Assembly (NCBI RefSeq): GCF_910586915.1
Contig: NZ_CAJULN010000002.1
Location: 62,001 to 126,000, forward strand
DNA: 64,000 nt
Source of the DNA: an uncultured Bacteroides sp.
Lineage (GTDB): Bacteria > Bacteroidota > Bacteroidia > Bacteroidales > Bacteroidaceae
Reading direction: 5' to 3'
The notes under the pieces were generated by a model. That model was not told the origin of the DNA, searched no databases, and worked only from the letters and a program-made list of their open reading frames with translations. Positions 1 through 9,319 of this stretch are shown here, one piece after another (the stretch's first letter is position 1; every line of letters begins with the position of its first letter). Both the position numbers and the translations under genes were made by a program.

Positions 1-525
1 AATTTAGCAGATGTGCACATATTTCAGCAGCAATACAACTTATATTTCAGGCAACTGAAATATTTCGGAATGCATTATCTTGCGGATGAGGAGGTGGTTT
101 GCGACCTTATCCAAGACCTTTGGCTGAAGATTTGGGAGAGAAAAGAGAACCGCATCAACGAAGCTACCTTCAAACAATATTTATTTCAAGGGCTTTACCG
201 GAGCATTCTGGATTACATCAAGCACAACAACGTGGTAAGGGAATACTCCCAGAAGTTGTCGAGCGAAAACGCAATGACAGAACCCGAAATCAGTTACAAA
301 ATCATAAAAGCCGAAATCTACCAAGCGATCAACCAGGTATTCGACGATTTGCCAGATGCTTCGCGCCGCGTGTATGCCGCCTGCCTCAACGGAAAATCGT
401 ATAAAGAGATAGCAGAGGAGTTCAACATCTCTATCAATACGGTGAAAAAGCACATCAACAATGCCAACCATTATATGAGGAAACGCCTGAAAGACTTCTT
501 GCTGTTTATCCTCTCCTTCCGATAG
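1..525 (+). CDS. ECF-type RNA polymerase sigma factor (5' end outside window)
   Basis: This is the C-terminal part of an extracytoplasmic-function sigma-70 factor. The reading frame is open from base 1, and the first in-window start (GTG at 13) lies inside the conserved region 2 helix, so the true start is upstream of the window. Region 2 is seen in the stretch around IQDLWLKIWERK. Region 4, the -35 binding helix-turn-helix, is seen in YKEIAEEFNISINTVKKH near the C-terminus. In Bacteroides such factors sit next to a FecR anti-sigma factor and a SusC/SusD pair and switch that locus on when the SusC transporter is loaded. That layout follows here, so control of the downstream import genes is inferred. 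A 291-bp gap with a repeat array separates it from fecR. Confidence 0.93.
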   Translation, partial: NLADVHIFQQQYNLYFRQLKYFGMHYLADEEVVCDLIQDLWLKIWERKENRINEATFKQYLFQGLYRSILDYIKHNNVVREYSQKLSSENAMTEPEISYKIIKAEIYQAINQVFDDLPDASRRVYAACLNGKSYKEIAEEFNISINTVKKHINNANHYMRKRLKDFLLFILSFR

Positions 526-603
526 TCTCCCTATCTTTTGCTACTATGTATATATTAATGTAAGGAAGAGGATTGTTTTTTCCTGCCACACGTTTTGCGT
601 TCC

Positions 604-677
604 ACTATAGTGGGACGAACGGAACACTATAGTTTCCCCTGCGGAACACTATAGTGGAACGAACGGGAAACTGTAGT
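604..677. repeat. Four-unit 22-bp array with ACTATAGT cores
   Basis: The palindromic core ACTATAGT occurs at 604-611, 626-633 and 648-655, and ACTGTAGT at 670-677, so the pitch is exactly 22 bp. The 14-bp spacers are built from GGAAC/GTTCC and CGAACGG pieces. The outermost arms, CGTTCC at 598-603 and GGAACG at 678-683, are inverted. No fifth core occurs at the 22-bp positions on either side. The array fills much of the sigma-fecR gap (526-816), where I saw no gene. An array of the same design lies at 53785-53858. Confidence 0.9.
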
Positions 678-816
678 GGAACGAAACAATCGTGCCAGGC
701 GAAACAAGTCTTCACTGCAACGGAGTGAAAAGAAATTTGCACCGGAATAAAAAAAGTTTCGGTTTGCCATTACACAAAAGCGGAGTTCGGTCGTATTATA
801 TAAAAAGACGACCCAT

Positions 817-1953
817 ATGGCATTACAACAAGAATTGGAAGAGGTAAAGAAGTGGCTGCTGAAAGAGATAACCGGCAGCATCACTCCGGAAGAAAAGATA
901 AAGCTACAGGAATGGGCCGATGCGGCAGAAGAGCATCAGGCCTTTATCGAACAAATATTATCCGAAGCATTTCTGACACAAGCCGTACTGGACAGAAATG
1001 AGAGAAAGCAGCAAGAGGAATGGCAGAAACTACATTATAAGATAGGATATGTACGCCCACTGGCCGCCTCTTTCCGCAAGTGGATAGCCATAGCGGCCAT
1101 GATTTGCCTGCTGTTGGGCAGTGGTTTTTATTTGCTGAACCGCGAAACGCTTATTCACTCGGGCTGTTCGAAGGCTTTTCTCCAAACGGTGGACTCTACG
1201 TATATCCTGAACGGGGAGGTGCTGAATTACGCCCGCTACATTCTCGACCTATCACCGGCGCAGAGCCGGGCGCAATTAAGCGCCGCACCGGACCGGAAAA
1301 TCATCGTGCCCCGTGGCGGCGAATACAAGATTCAGATGGAGGACGGCACGTTTATCCACTTGGGGCCGGAGTCGTCGCTGAGCATTCCCGCAGACTTCTC
1401 GTGCTACAACCGCCGGCTGGCGGTGTCCGGCGAAGCCTATTTCGTTGTCCATAAAGACAGCCTGCATCCTTTCCACATCCACTCCACCGATGTCGACATC
1501 GTGGTGAGGGGAACGGAACTCAACGTGGAAGCCTATCCCGACGAGCGGGAGACCCGAATCACATTGGTGAACGGAAAAGCCGAACTGCGGACTCCGCAGG
1601 GGATAATCCGGGAGTTGCCCACAGGACACACGGGTATCGTCAGCGCCGGAGAGGGAGAAGAGGTGAAGATAGCCGCCGCCAACATTGCCGAATGCACCGC
1701 CTGGCACCACAACCGCTGGATATTCGAAGACCGACCCATCCACCAAATCGTGAAAAAACTGGCGCGATGGTACGATATGGACGTCTCGTTTGCCAATGTT
1801 GCCGCCCGCGATTTCCATATCACGATGAATATGGACAAATATGAAACGTTCAACAAACTGGCGCAGACCATCCGCAAGATGAACGAACTCCAGGTACAAA
1901 TCAAGAAGAACAACACTATAATTATTTCGGAAAATAAAATTAACCACAAATGA
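817..1953 (+). CDS. FecR-family anti-sigma factor
   Basis: This is an inner-membrane anti-sigma factor of 378 residues, the usual length for the Bacteroides FecR family. A cytoplasmic N-terminal part of about 88 residues would bind the sigma factor. One membrane helix follows at about 89-108 (WIAIAAMICLLLGSGFYLL). The periplasmic FecR beta domain begins near APDRKIIVPRGGEYKI, and the C-terminal DUF4974-type domain includes RWIFEDRPIHQIVKKLARWY. By family knowledge it relays a signal from the STN domain of the partner SusC to the ECF sigma factor. The stop is 7 bp before susC, so the two are very probably co-transcribed. A linker of about 45 residues between the helix and the FecR domain is a little long. 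Confidence 0.93.
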   Translation: MALQQELEEVKKWLLKEITGSITPEEKIKLQEWADAAEEHQAFIEQILSEAFLTQAVLDRNERKQQEEWQKLHYKIGYVRPLAASFRKWIAIAAMICLLLGSGFYLLNRETLIHSGCSKAFLQTVDSTYILNGEVLNYARYILDLSPAQSRAQLSAAPDRKIIVPRGGEYKIQMEDGTFIHLGPESSLSIPADFSCYNRRLAVSGEAYFVVHKDSLHPFHIHSTDVDIVVRGTELNVEAYPDERETRITLVNGKAELRTPQGIIRELPTGHTGIVSAGEGEEVKIAAANIAECTAWHHNRWIFEDRPIHQIVKKLARWYDMDVSFANVAARDFHITMNMDKYETFNKLAQTIRKMNELQVQIKKNNTIIISENKINHK

Positions 1954-1960
1954 GTACTTT

Positions 1961-4900
1961 ATGAAAGAAAGAACCAGATTTTGCGGTATCAGATGGCTAT
2001 GCCTGCTGATACTATTGTGCGGCTCTGTCATGGAAGGCAGGGCGCAGGCAGACAAGAACGTAACCGTTCAGTTGAAAAACGCTTCCTTACGGAACGTATT
2101 CGACAAAATCAAAGAACAGGCGAATGTGGGATTTATCTACAGCAACTCCGCCATCAGCACACTGCCTAAAAAGGATTATGATTTTCAGAATGTAGCTATC
2201 TCAAAGGTTATTGCCTACAGTTTGACGGGCAGTATGCTGACTTTTGAAATAGAGGACAACAAGAATATCATCATCAAAAAGAAGAAAGGGGTGAAAGACA
2301 TCACCGGCGTGGTGGTAGACGCCCAGGGCGAACCGATTATCGGCGCGGCAATTCAGGAAAAAGGGACTTTGCACGGCACGACGACCGACCTCGACGGACG
2401 GTTTGCGCTGGAATCGTTCGGCAATAAAGACATCCAGCTCGTAGTGTCGTACATCGGGATGAAGCGGCAGGTAGTCACCTGGAAAGGGAATACCTTAAGA
2501 ATCAAGATGGAAGACGACGCCCAAAACATCAACGAAGTAGTAGTGACGGGCTATCAGACCATCGACCGCCGCAAGACAACTGCCGCCATCAGTTCTGTAA
2601 AAATGGACGACGTGCTGATGCCCGACATGACCACCATCGACCAAGCCTTAGAGGGACGCATCCCCGACCTTCTGTTTTCGCAGAACTCGGGCAACGTGGG
2701 TGCTACGGCACGTCTGCGTGTACGCGGAACATCGACCCTTGTGGGCAACCGCGAGCCGTTGTGGGTATTGGACGGCTTCATCCTTCAAGACCCCGTCAAC
2801 GTCAGTATCGAGCAGTTGAACGACCCCGACTACATCAACTACGTAGGTAACGCCATCAGTGGTATCAACCCGCAGGACATCGAGCGCATCGACGTACTGA
2901 AAGACGCCGCAGCAACAGCACTATACGGTACGCGCGCCGCCAACGGGGTGATTGTGGTGACTACGAAGAAAGGACACGTGGGTACGCCCGTGATACGTTA
3001 CTCCAACCAGACCAAACTGGTGGTACGCCCCCATTACTCGGACAAGAACATCAACCTGATGAACTCGCAAGAGCGTATGCAGTTCGGTAAAGACCTGTGC
3101 GACCTGCATTACGTATTTCCGCAATACATGACGATGGTGGGATACGAAGGTGCTTTCCACCGTTTCCAGACAGGAGTCATCTCCTACGAGCAGTTCCTCA
3201 ACGAAGTGAAAAACTACGAAACGACCAACACCGACTGGTTCGACGTCATGTGCCGCAATGCCGTGACGCACTCGCACACGGTGAGCCTCTCCGGCGGTAC
3301 GGAATCCACACGCTACTATAGCTCCGTAGGTTATACGCGCGAAAACGGTACGGTAAATACCGAATATACCGAACGCTACACCGCCGCCCTCAACCTGACC
3401 ACGAACATCAGCAAGCAACTGCGCACCAACTTCCGCATCAATGCCAACATCCAAAAGAAGAACCACCTTCCGGGTGAGGTAAACGCATTGCAATATGCTT
3501 ACGAAACCACACGCGCCCTGCCTGCCTACAACCCCGACGGTTCACTGTTCTATCATCAGAAACACGGCTACAGCGTGGGTGAAAATAAAAAGGCCAACAA
3601 TCAGTACAACTACAACATACTGAACGAAATGGAGAATACCTCCAGCGACTATTCCGGCAACACATTCAACGCAAGCGGAGAAGTGAAGTACAACCTGCTT
3701 GACATGATTGATTTCACGGCAGGAGGTTCCTACAGCCGTAGCTCGACCGCGCAGTCCGTATGGTTCGGCGAAAACACCAATTACGTAGCCATTTTGAAAA
3801 ACGGCGAAGCAAAAGACATCCCCCAAACCGGCGAATCGGGTGTATGTGAATTGCCTTACGGCGGTGTGTACAACACGACAAACACCATCACCGAAAGCAT
3901 CACCGGACGTCTGCAAGCCAACTTCCATCGTTTCCTCGACTCGGAAAACACCAGCCTCATCACCGCTACATTGGGATATGAAGCCAGTGCCTACCGGTCG
4001 AATGCCATTGCCGACGAAACACGCGGTTTGTACCAAAAACGCGGTATGCAGTATGCCACTATGGAAGGTGCCGACCTCGACGACTTCCCGTATTATAAAA
4101 ACTGGCTCGCCAAAGGACACCGACAGATAACCGCCGCCAAGACCAACACCATCAGTGGCTATCTCACACTTGCCTACGAATACAAGAACTTCTTCACCGT
4201 GGGAATGAACGGACGTTTCGACGCCTCCAACAAATTCGGTAGCCGGAGCAACGAAAAGTTCCTTCCCGTATGGTCGGCGTCCGGACGTCTGAATGTGAAA
4301 GAAACCATGTTGAACAAATGCGACTGGCTGGATCTTTTCGACATCCGTTTCTCGTACGGCAAAACCGGACATATGCTCGACAACCAGACGGCGAATATGC
4401 TTATCAAACAAGGTACTATGGATGCTTATTACGGACAACACATTTCTGAAGTAGTAGCCTTCCCCAACCCGAACCTGCGCTGGGAGCAAACCGGTACAAC
4501 AAACCTCGGACTGGAGCTTTCCTTGTTTGAAAGACGACTGACTCTGAGCGGCGACGTATGGTTCAAACATACTACCGATGCCTTCTCTTCTATCAATATC
4601 TCTACTGTAAACGGAATATCATCTTACCAAATGAACAACGGTACGATTGACAACAAAGGATACTCGTTCTACATCTCCGGCTATCCGATACGCACCAAAG
4701 ACTGGTCGCTGTACTTATCGACAGGCTATTCGTGGGCAGACAACACGGTACGCTCGGGCACTAACGAAAATTTCAGCCTTGACGATTACCTCAACGGAAC
4801 GGCAATAGTAAACGGACAGGCAATAGGCACATTCTACTCTTACAAGTATTTGGGACTGAATCCCAGCACCGGTATCCCGATGTTTGAAGATTATCGCGAC

Positions 4901-5554
4901 CGCCGCCATCTGCTTGCCAACAAGAAATTAGCAGACGTTATTCCCCTTGTAATGACAACCAGTGGCAACCGAGACCCGAAACTGACCGGTTCGTTCTACA
5001 CCACCCTGAAATGGAAGCAACTATCTGCCAATCTAAGTTTCAACTACCGCATCGGCAGCAAAATACGGCTGTTCAATCTCTACAGCCCCATTTCAAAAGG
5101 TATCTCTTCGGACAAAAACGTACGCAAAGAGTTCTTAAACCGTTGGATGAAGCCGGGAGATGAAAAACATACCAATATTCCCGTGTTGCTAAGCCCCAGT
5201 GACCCGAATTACGAATCAACCATGTCGCACTGGTGTCTTACAGCATCTGCCAAAGTAACCGAAAAGATTCCTGCTTTTGCCGGCAATACTTGGAGTATGT
5301 ACGATAATTCCGACCTGCGAGTTGTATCGGGCAACTATCTGCAACTGAGCAATCTGGTATTCTCTTACGATTTCCGTCCCGAACAGTTAAAGGAAACCTT
5401 CATCAAAGCATTGCGCATGAGCCTGTCTACTACGAATGTGTTTACTGTTGCATCCAAGAAACTGGACGGCCAAGACCCGACGCAAGCCGGTTTCGCCGGA
5501 GTAAGTATGTCAACTCGGCCTTCATATACATTTAACATCAACATATCATTTTAA
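1961..5554 (+). CDS. SusC/RagA-family TonB-dependent outer-membrane transporter with STN domain
   Basis: This is a 1197-residue outer-membrane beta-barrel importer driven by TonB. In order it has a signal peptide (1-29, ending GRAQA), an STN signalling domain (about 33-108), a carboxypeptidase-regulatory-like domain (about 110-195, starting DITGVVVDAQGEPIIGA), the plug (about 200-340) and the barrel. Plug hallmarks are LWVLDGF, the IERIDVLKDAAATALYG stretch and ANGVIVVTTKKG. The STN domain marks it as a transducer that contacts the FecR protein encoded just upstream. The substrate cannot be read from sequence: no glycoside hydrolase, sulfatase or obvious peptidase gene is in the locus, so a typical polysaccharide utilisation locus is not supported. 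It is followed 7 bp later by susD. Confidence 0.95.
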   Translation: MKERTRFCGIRWLCLLILLCGSVMEGRAQADKNVTVQLKNASLRNVFDKIKEQANVGFIYSNSAISTLPKKDYDFQNVAISKVIAYSLTGSMLTFEIEDNKNIIIKKKKGVKDITGVVVDAQGEPIIGAAIQEKGTLHGTTTDLDGRFALESFGNKDIQLVVSYIGMKRQVVTWKGNTLRIKMEDDAQNINEVVVTGYQTIDRRKTTAAISSVKMDDVLMPDMTTIDQALEGRIPDLLFSQNSGNVGATARLRVRGTSTLVGNREPLWVLDGFILQDPVNVSIEQLNDPDYINYVGNAISGINPQDIERIDVLKDAAATALYGTRAANGVIVVTTKKGHVGTPVIRYSNQTKLVVRPHYSDKNINLMNSQERMQFGKDLCDLHYVFPQYMTMVGYEGAFHRFQTGVISYEQFLNEVKNYETTNTDWFDVMCRNAVTHSHTVSLSGGTESTRYYSSVGYTRENGTVNTEYTERYTAALNLTTNISKQLRTNFRINANIQKKNHLPGEVNALQYAYETTRALPAYNPDGSLFYHQKHGYSVGENKKANNQYNYNILNEMENTSSDYSGNTFNASGEVKYNLLDMIDFTAGGSYSRSSTAQSVWFGENTNYVAILKNGEAKDIPQTGESGVCELPYGGVYNTTNTITESITGRLQANFHRFLDSENTSLITATLGYEASAYRSNAIADETRGLYQKRGMQYATMEGADLDDFPYYKNWLAKGHRQITAAKTNTISGYLTLAYEYKNFFTVGMNGRFDASNKFGSRSNEKFLPVWSASGRLNVKETMLNKCDWLDLFDIRFSYGKTGHMLDNQTANMLIKQGTMDAYYGQHISEVVAFPNPNLRWEQTGTTNLGLELSLFERRLTLSGDVWFKHTTDAFSSINISTVNGISSYQMNNGTIDNKGYSFYISGYPIRTKDWSLYLSTGYSWADNTVRSGTNENFSLDDYLNGTAIVNGQAIGTFYSYKYLGLNPSTGIPMFEDYRDRRHLLANKKLADVIPLVMTTSGNRDPKLTGSFYTTLKWKQLSANLSFNYRIGSKIRLFNLYSPISKGISSDKNVRKEFLNRWMKPGDEKHTNIPVLLSPSDPNYESTMSHWCLTASAKVTEKIPAFAGNTWSMYDNSDLRVVSGNYLQLSNLVFSYDFRPEQLKETFIKALRMSLSTTNVFTVASKKLDGQDPTQAGFAGVSMSTRPSYTFNINISF

Positions 5555-5560
5555 AAACGG

Positions 5561-7150
5561 ATGAATATGAAAAAAATATTATATACAATTACCCTAACAC
5601 TTGCCATTATCCTGACGGGAACCTCTTGCAGCGACTTCCTCAGTGCCTACTCCCAAACGATGATAGTAGCCAAAACGGTGTACGACCTTGACGAAGTATT
5701 ATTAGGAGGAGTGTACATCAAAAGTAAAGCGATGTCCGAAGGACCTACCATTCACCGGACTGCCGGTTTCCTCAACATACTGGATGATGATGTCAACACC
5801 GGAAGCATTGGTGACGAAACCAGCAAAACCTGGGGTACCTGTCTCTCTTCCATATACGGAATTTATGCATGGCAGCTACGCATAGGAAGCAACTTCGATG
5901 CTTCTTATTTTCGGAACGATAATGCGACATGGAATGATTTGTATAACCGAATCAATGTGATAAACATCCTTTTAGATGAAATTACACAACTGCCGCATGA
6001 AACAGACGACGAACTCTCTGCCTACATAAGAATACACGGCGAAGCCTACTTCCTGCGCGCCCAATTCTATTTCATGCTTGCCAATCTCTACGGCGATGCA
6101 TATACACCGGCCACCTGCAACACCAAACTCTGCGTGCCTCTGAAACTGACTCCTTACGTTGAACACGATAAAAACAAGGACACACAGTTTCACCGGGCTA
6201 CACTCAAGGAAGTATATGCCCAAATCATCGCCGACCTGCTCCAAGCAAAAGAGTGTCTGACCCGTAGTCCCCAAGCCGACCACCACCGCCTGCACCGTGC
6301 ATCGGTAGAATCTGCAGAACTGTTGCTCAGCCGTGTCTATCTGTATATGCAAGAGTGGGAAAAGGCAGAAAAAGAGGCGGACGAAGTGATGAAAAGCACA
6401 GCAGCTACACTGAGTTCCATCCAAACCTTTACTTCTGACAAGGCCTTCCTGACGGAAGACAATCCGGAGATTCTCTTCTCGCAAGGACACAACTCGCTCG
6501 TCACCGATCTTGTATTCATGGCAAGACCGGGTGATTTCTGCGTGACAAAAGAGTTGTATGATATGTATGACGAAAACGACTGCCGCCGCGACTGCTTCTT
6601 CGGTAAGCTATTGGCAACCGGCGATAGCATCATCATGAAAAATAAATACGAAAAAGGAAGTATGGTTTCTCATATCTCCGATGTATTCACCCTCCGAATG
6701 GCAGAAGCCTATCTGAACAAAGCGGAAGCCTGCGCCATACAAGGGAAAACAGAGGAAGCCAATCAAACGCTGAACGCCCTTCGCAAACAACGCATCGAAG
6801 GGTACACTCCACAAAGCTACACCGGCGAAGAATTGGTAAGCCAGATACGCAACGAACGTCGGAAAGAACTTTGTTTTGAGGGACATCGCTGGTTCGACTT
6901 GCGGCGATATGCTGTATGTGAGTCTTATCCTTACTCCAAAGAAATCATCCACGTATATCACGTCTGCGGCGACAAGGGAGTATCTCATACACAGACATTC
7001 CGTTTGGAGAAAAACGACAAGGCCTACACGTTTGCCCTGCCGGAATCTGTCATCCAGTTCGATAATGTACCGATGGAAGACAACCCCCGCGACAGCAGAG
7101 AACCACTGAAAGCCGACACCGAAGAAGAAACGGAGACACCCGAACAATAA
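5561..7150 (+). CDS. SusD/RagB-family outer-membrane nutrient-binding lipoprotein
   Basis: This is the lipoprotein partner that caps the SusC barrel and captures substrate at the cell surface. At 529 residues it has the usual family length. The signal peptide ends in the lipobox TGTSC, so the mature protein starts at Cys. The helical TPR-like part includes IRIHGEAYFLRAQFYFMLAN, and the C-terminal RagB/SusD signature is seen in QIRNERRKELCFEGHRWFDL. ATG codons at 5561 and 5567 are both possible starts; the second (MKKIL) gives a more typical signal peptide. The gene lies in the operon between susC and a lipoprotein of unknown function. Confidence 0.94.
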   Translation: MNMKKILYTITLTLAIILTGTSCSDFLSAYSQTMIVAKTVYDLDEVLLGGVYIKSKAMSEGPTIHRTAGFLNILDDDVNTGSIGDETSKTWGTCLSSIYGIYAWQLRIGSNFDASYFRNDNATWNDLYNRINVINILLDEITQLPHETDDELSAYIRIHGEAYFLRAQFYFMLANLYGDAYTPATCNTKLCVPLKLTPYVEHDKNKDTQFHRATLKEVYAQIIADLLQAKECLTRSPQADHHRLHRASVESAELLLSRVYLYMQEWEKAEKEADEVMKSTAATLSSIQTFTSDKAFLTEDNPEILFSQGHNSLVTDLVFMARPGDFCVTKELYDMYDENDCRRDCFFGKLLATGDSIIMKNKYEKGSMVSHISDVFTLRMAEAYLNKAEACAIQGKTEEANQTLNALRKQRIEGYTPQSYTGEELVSQIRNERRKELCFEGHRWFDLRRYAVCESYPYSKEIIHVYHVCGDKGVSHTQTFRLEKNDKAYTFALPESVIQFDNVPMEDNPRDSREPLKADTEEETETPEQ

Positions 7151-7185
7151 CATCAACAGTCTTTCATTAAAAACAGCATAGAATT

Positions 7186-8214
7186 ATGAAATACATACAT
7201 ATCATATACAGCCTTTTTTTACTGTCTGTCCTGCTAATAGCGTGCGACGACACAGAGATATTGGAAAACAAAATTGATTTTTCCTCTCCATACGTCATTG
7301 AAGACAACCCTAACGACCCTATACAGCATCGTCGTTATCTGATTTTTCAGAAATATGGGATTCCTGTGTTTTTTAATGATACTATATCAAAGACATTTAT
7401 CTACAACGATAACGATGGAAAACCTGTCTACCGTTATGAAACCCTCGACCTGAACTGGAGTTTCTCTTCGCACACTAACCGAGCAATCCAATACACTGTC
7501 GATTATTATACCGACCCGGAACTCCAAATGAAAGGGCTGGAGTTTATAGAAGTGTTTCTGGAACAATCTTCCAAGCCGATGCGCCCCTTTTCCATTTTCC
7601 TGCCAAGTATGTTAACTATAAAAGACCTAAATAAAAATACAATTGAAAAGCCCGAATTCTGGTTCGGTTTCCGCACACTTGTAATCCCCAAAGTTCCCAA
7701 TATGGCTATAGAGACAATTCCGTCAGTCCTGCTTGGTATGGTAAAAGCTAAAGTGATGGCAAACGCGGATATTATCAGCCAATTCGGAGAGGTTTCCGAT
7801 AAAAACAAATATTATGGTAAAGAATGGGTAGAAGAGTTGGGCTGTAAATGGGGAAGGGAACACCCTGGAACTTACTGGGGCCCCACAGTTCTCTATAAAG
7901 AAGGCACGTGTGAAGAATATATAAGGTGGGGATTCAAAACAGGAATAAATTCCGTTGAAGATTTTGAAAAAGAACGTACGATTGTATTTCAACAAATAGG
8001 TCGGTTCGGATTCATTTGCGGTAATTACAGCAAGAGTCTCGACCACTCAAATTCTCCGGAAAAAGTCGACGAAGATATAGCTTATTACATAGATCAAATG
8101 CTCGAAATCGGTAGCGAAGAGTTTCTAGGACGTTATGGAGAGTCTCCCTTAGTAATGAAGAAATACACAATTCTTGCCAATTATATTAATAATGTATTAG
8201 GCATCAAATTTTAA
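7186..8214 (+). CDS. Lipoprotein of unknown function in the SusC/D operon
   Basis: I do not recognise this 342-residue protein with confidence. It has a lipoprotein signal (lipobox LIAC near residue 20) and would be exported and lipidated. The segment LNWSFSS followed by DYYTDPELQMKGLEFIEVFLEQ vaguely recalls the putative zinc-metallopeptidase lipoproteins that accompany many SusC/D pairs, but I find no HExxH motif, so a peptidase call is not supported. Base composition is visibly more AT-rich than in susC/susD, which fits an exchangeable accessory gene. It sits 35 bp after susD and 17 bp before the next gene. By position it is probably a surface-exposed accessory binding protein; that is inference only. 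Confidence 0.75.
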   Translation: MKYIHIIYSLFLLSVLLIACDDTEILENKIDFSSPYVIEDNPNDPIQHRRYLIFQKYGIPVFFNDTISKTFIYNDNDGKPVYRYETLDLNWSFSSHTNRAIQYTVDYYTDPELQMKGLEFIEVFLEQSSKPMRPFSIFLPSMLTIKDLNKNTIEKPEFWFGFRTLVIPKVPNMAIETIPSVLLGMVKAKVMANADIISQFGEVSDKNKYYGKEWVEELGCKWGREHPGTYWGPTVLYKEGTCEEYIRWGFKTGINSVEDFEKERTIVFQQIGRFGFICGNYSKSLDHSNSPEKVDEDIAYYIDQMLEIGSEEFLGRYGESPLVMKKYTILANYINNVLGIKF

Positions 8215-8231
8215 TTCCCGACAAAAAAATT

Positions 8232-9299
8232 ATGATTATGAAAAGAATAATAAATACTAAAATACTCATGTCACTGCTATCACTTCTATTAGTAAGTGCG
8301 TGCAACAATGACGATGCAATTTCATTCGACACATCCAAAGTCGGACAGGTGGAAGACTTTGTAGACGAACGCGACGGACACGTGTACAGATGTGTACAAA
8401 TAGGCGACCAGATATGGATGATGGACAATCTTGCCTACCACCTGGACAAAGGTTCTTACGAAGGATGCTTTACTTGGGATGAATTGATTTTTGATTTTAA
8501 TAAAATAACAATTTCGATTACCAATCAGCAATTCATCAAAATCTATGGCGATTTATTAGACAGCCCCAATCATGACTGGAGTGTGCAACAACCGAATATG
8601 GACATCAATAAAATGAGAGGTTATCTCAACAACCTGGAAAATGGTGCAGCAGGATATACACAATCTCTTGTTTTATCAGTAACAAGAAGATACACCGTAT
8701 TTTTCAACCTATTAAACGAAAAAATATCCGAAGAAAAAGAAAAACTCAAACCGCAATTCATCAAAGAAGCAGCCAAAGCGCATTTAAGGGATGCAGAAGC
8801 CACCAACGGCGAATATTCAAAAACATACGGACTGCTCTACTCATTGGATGCAGCCAGAAAGGCGGTGCCCGAAGGCTGGAGACTACCTTCGGACAAAGAC
8901 TGGATGAAGCTGGAAACCACATTGGGTATGCCTGCCTCCGAACTGGAAAAGATAGACGCATGGCGTGGAGACGGTTGCGGAGACTTCATCAAGGCAGGCG
9001 GTTCCGCCCTATTCGAAGCCAAGATGGGCGGTTGCAATGCCTGGTCGAGTTCAAGCCACCAATACATTCATCAGGGAGAATGCGGCTACTTCTGGACCGA
9101 CGAAGAGTGGACTACCGTCCATGTCGGCAATAATACCAATTCGGACGACAACGAAGGTAGCAGCCAGGAAAACGTAAGACAAGGTATCATACGCCAAGTA
9201 GCTCTCTACTCACCGATGATATGGCGCGGAACTACCCGGTTGGACAGCAACGGACGCCCAGTATGCTACAGCGTACGTTGCGTAAAAGATGCAAGATAA
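8232..9299 (+). CDS. FISUMP-domain lipoprotein
   Basis: This is an exported lipoprotein (lipobox LVSAC near residue 22) of 355 residues. It carries the Fibrobacter-succinogenes-major-paralogous (FISUMP) repeat type: a first block with RCVQIGDQIWMMDNLAY at about 53-70, a second with VPEGWRLPSDKDWMKLE at about 214-230, and a terminal block with FWTDEEW and GRPVCYSVRCVKD. The family is widespread on Bacteroidetes surfaces and has no established biochemical role. An insertion of about 130 residues separates the first block from the second. The start may be ATG 8232 or ATG 8238; the latter begins MKRI and leads straight into the signal peptide. It overlaps nothing and is followed by the thioredoxin-like gene after 20 bp. 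Confidence 0.85.
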   Translation: MIMKRIINTKILMSLLSLLLVSACNNDDAISFDTSKVGQVEDFVDERDGHVYRCVQIGDQIWMMDNLAYHLDKGSYEGCFTWDELIFDFNKITISITNQQFIKIYGDLLDSPNHDWSVQQPNMDINKMRGYLNNLENGAAGYTQSLVLSVTRRYTVFFNLLNEKISEEKEKLKPQFIKEAAKAHLRDAEATNGEYSKTYGLLYSLDAARKAVPEGWRLPSDKDWMKLETTLGMPASELEKIDAWRGDGCGDFIKAGGSALFEAKMGGCNAWSSSSHQYIHQGECGYFWTDEEWTTVHVGNNTNSDDNEGSSQENVRQGIIRQVALYSPMIWRGTTRLDSNGRPVCYSVRCVKDAR

Positions 9300-9319
9300 T
9301 TTTAACAAACTATTTTAAT

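Noticed and set aside
531..539. TATCTTTTG as a promoter after the sigma factor gene
   Set aside because: It is one base too long for TAnnTTTG and 277 bp from fecR; not enough to call.
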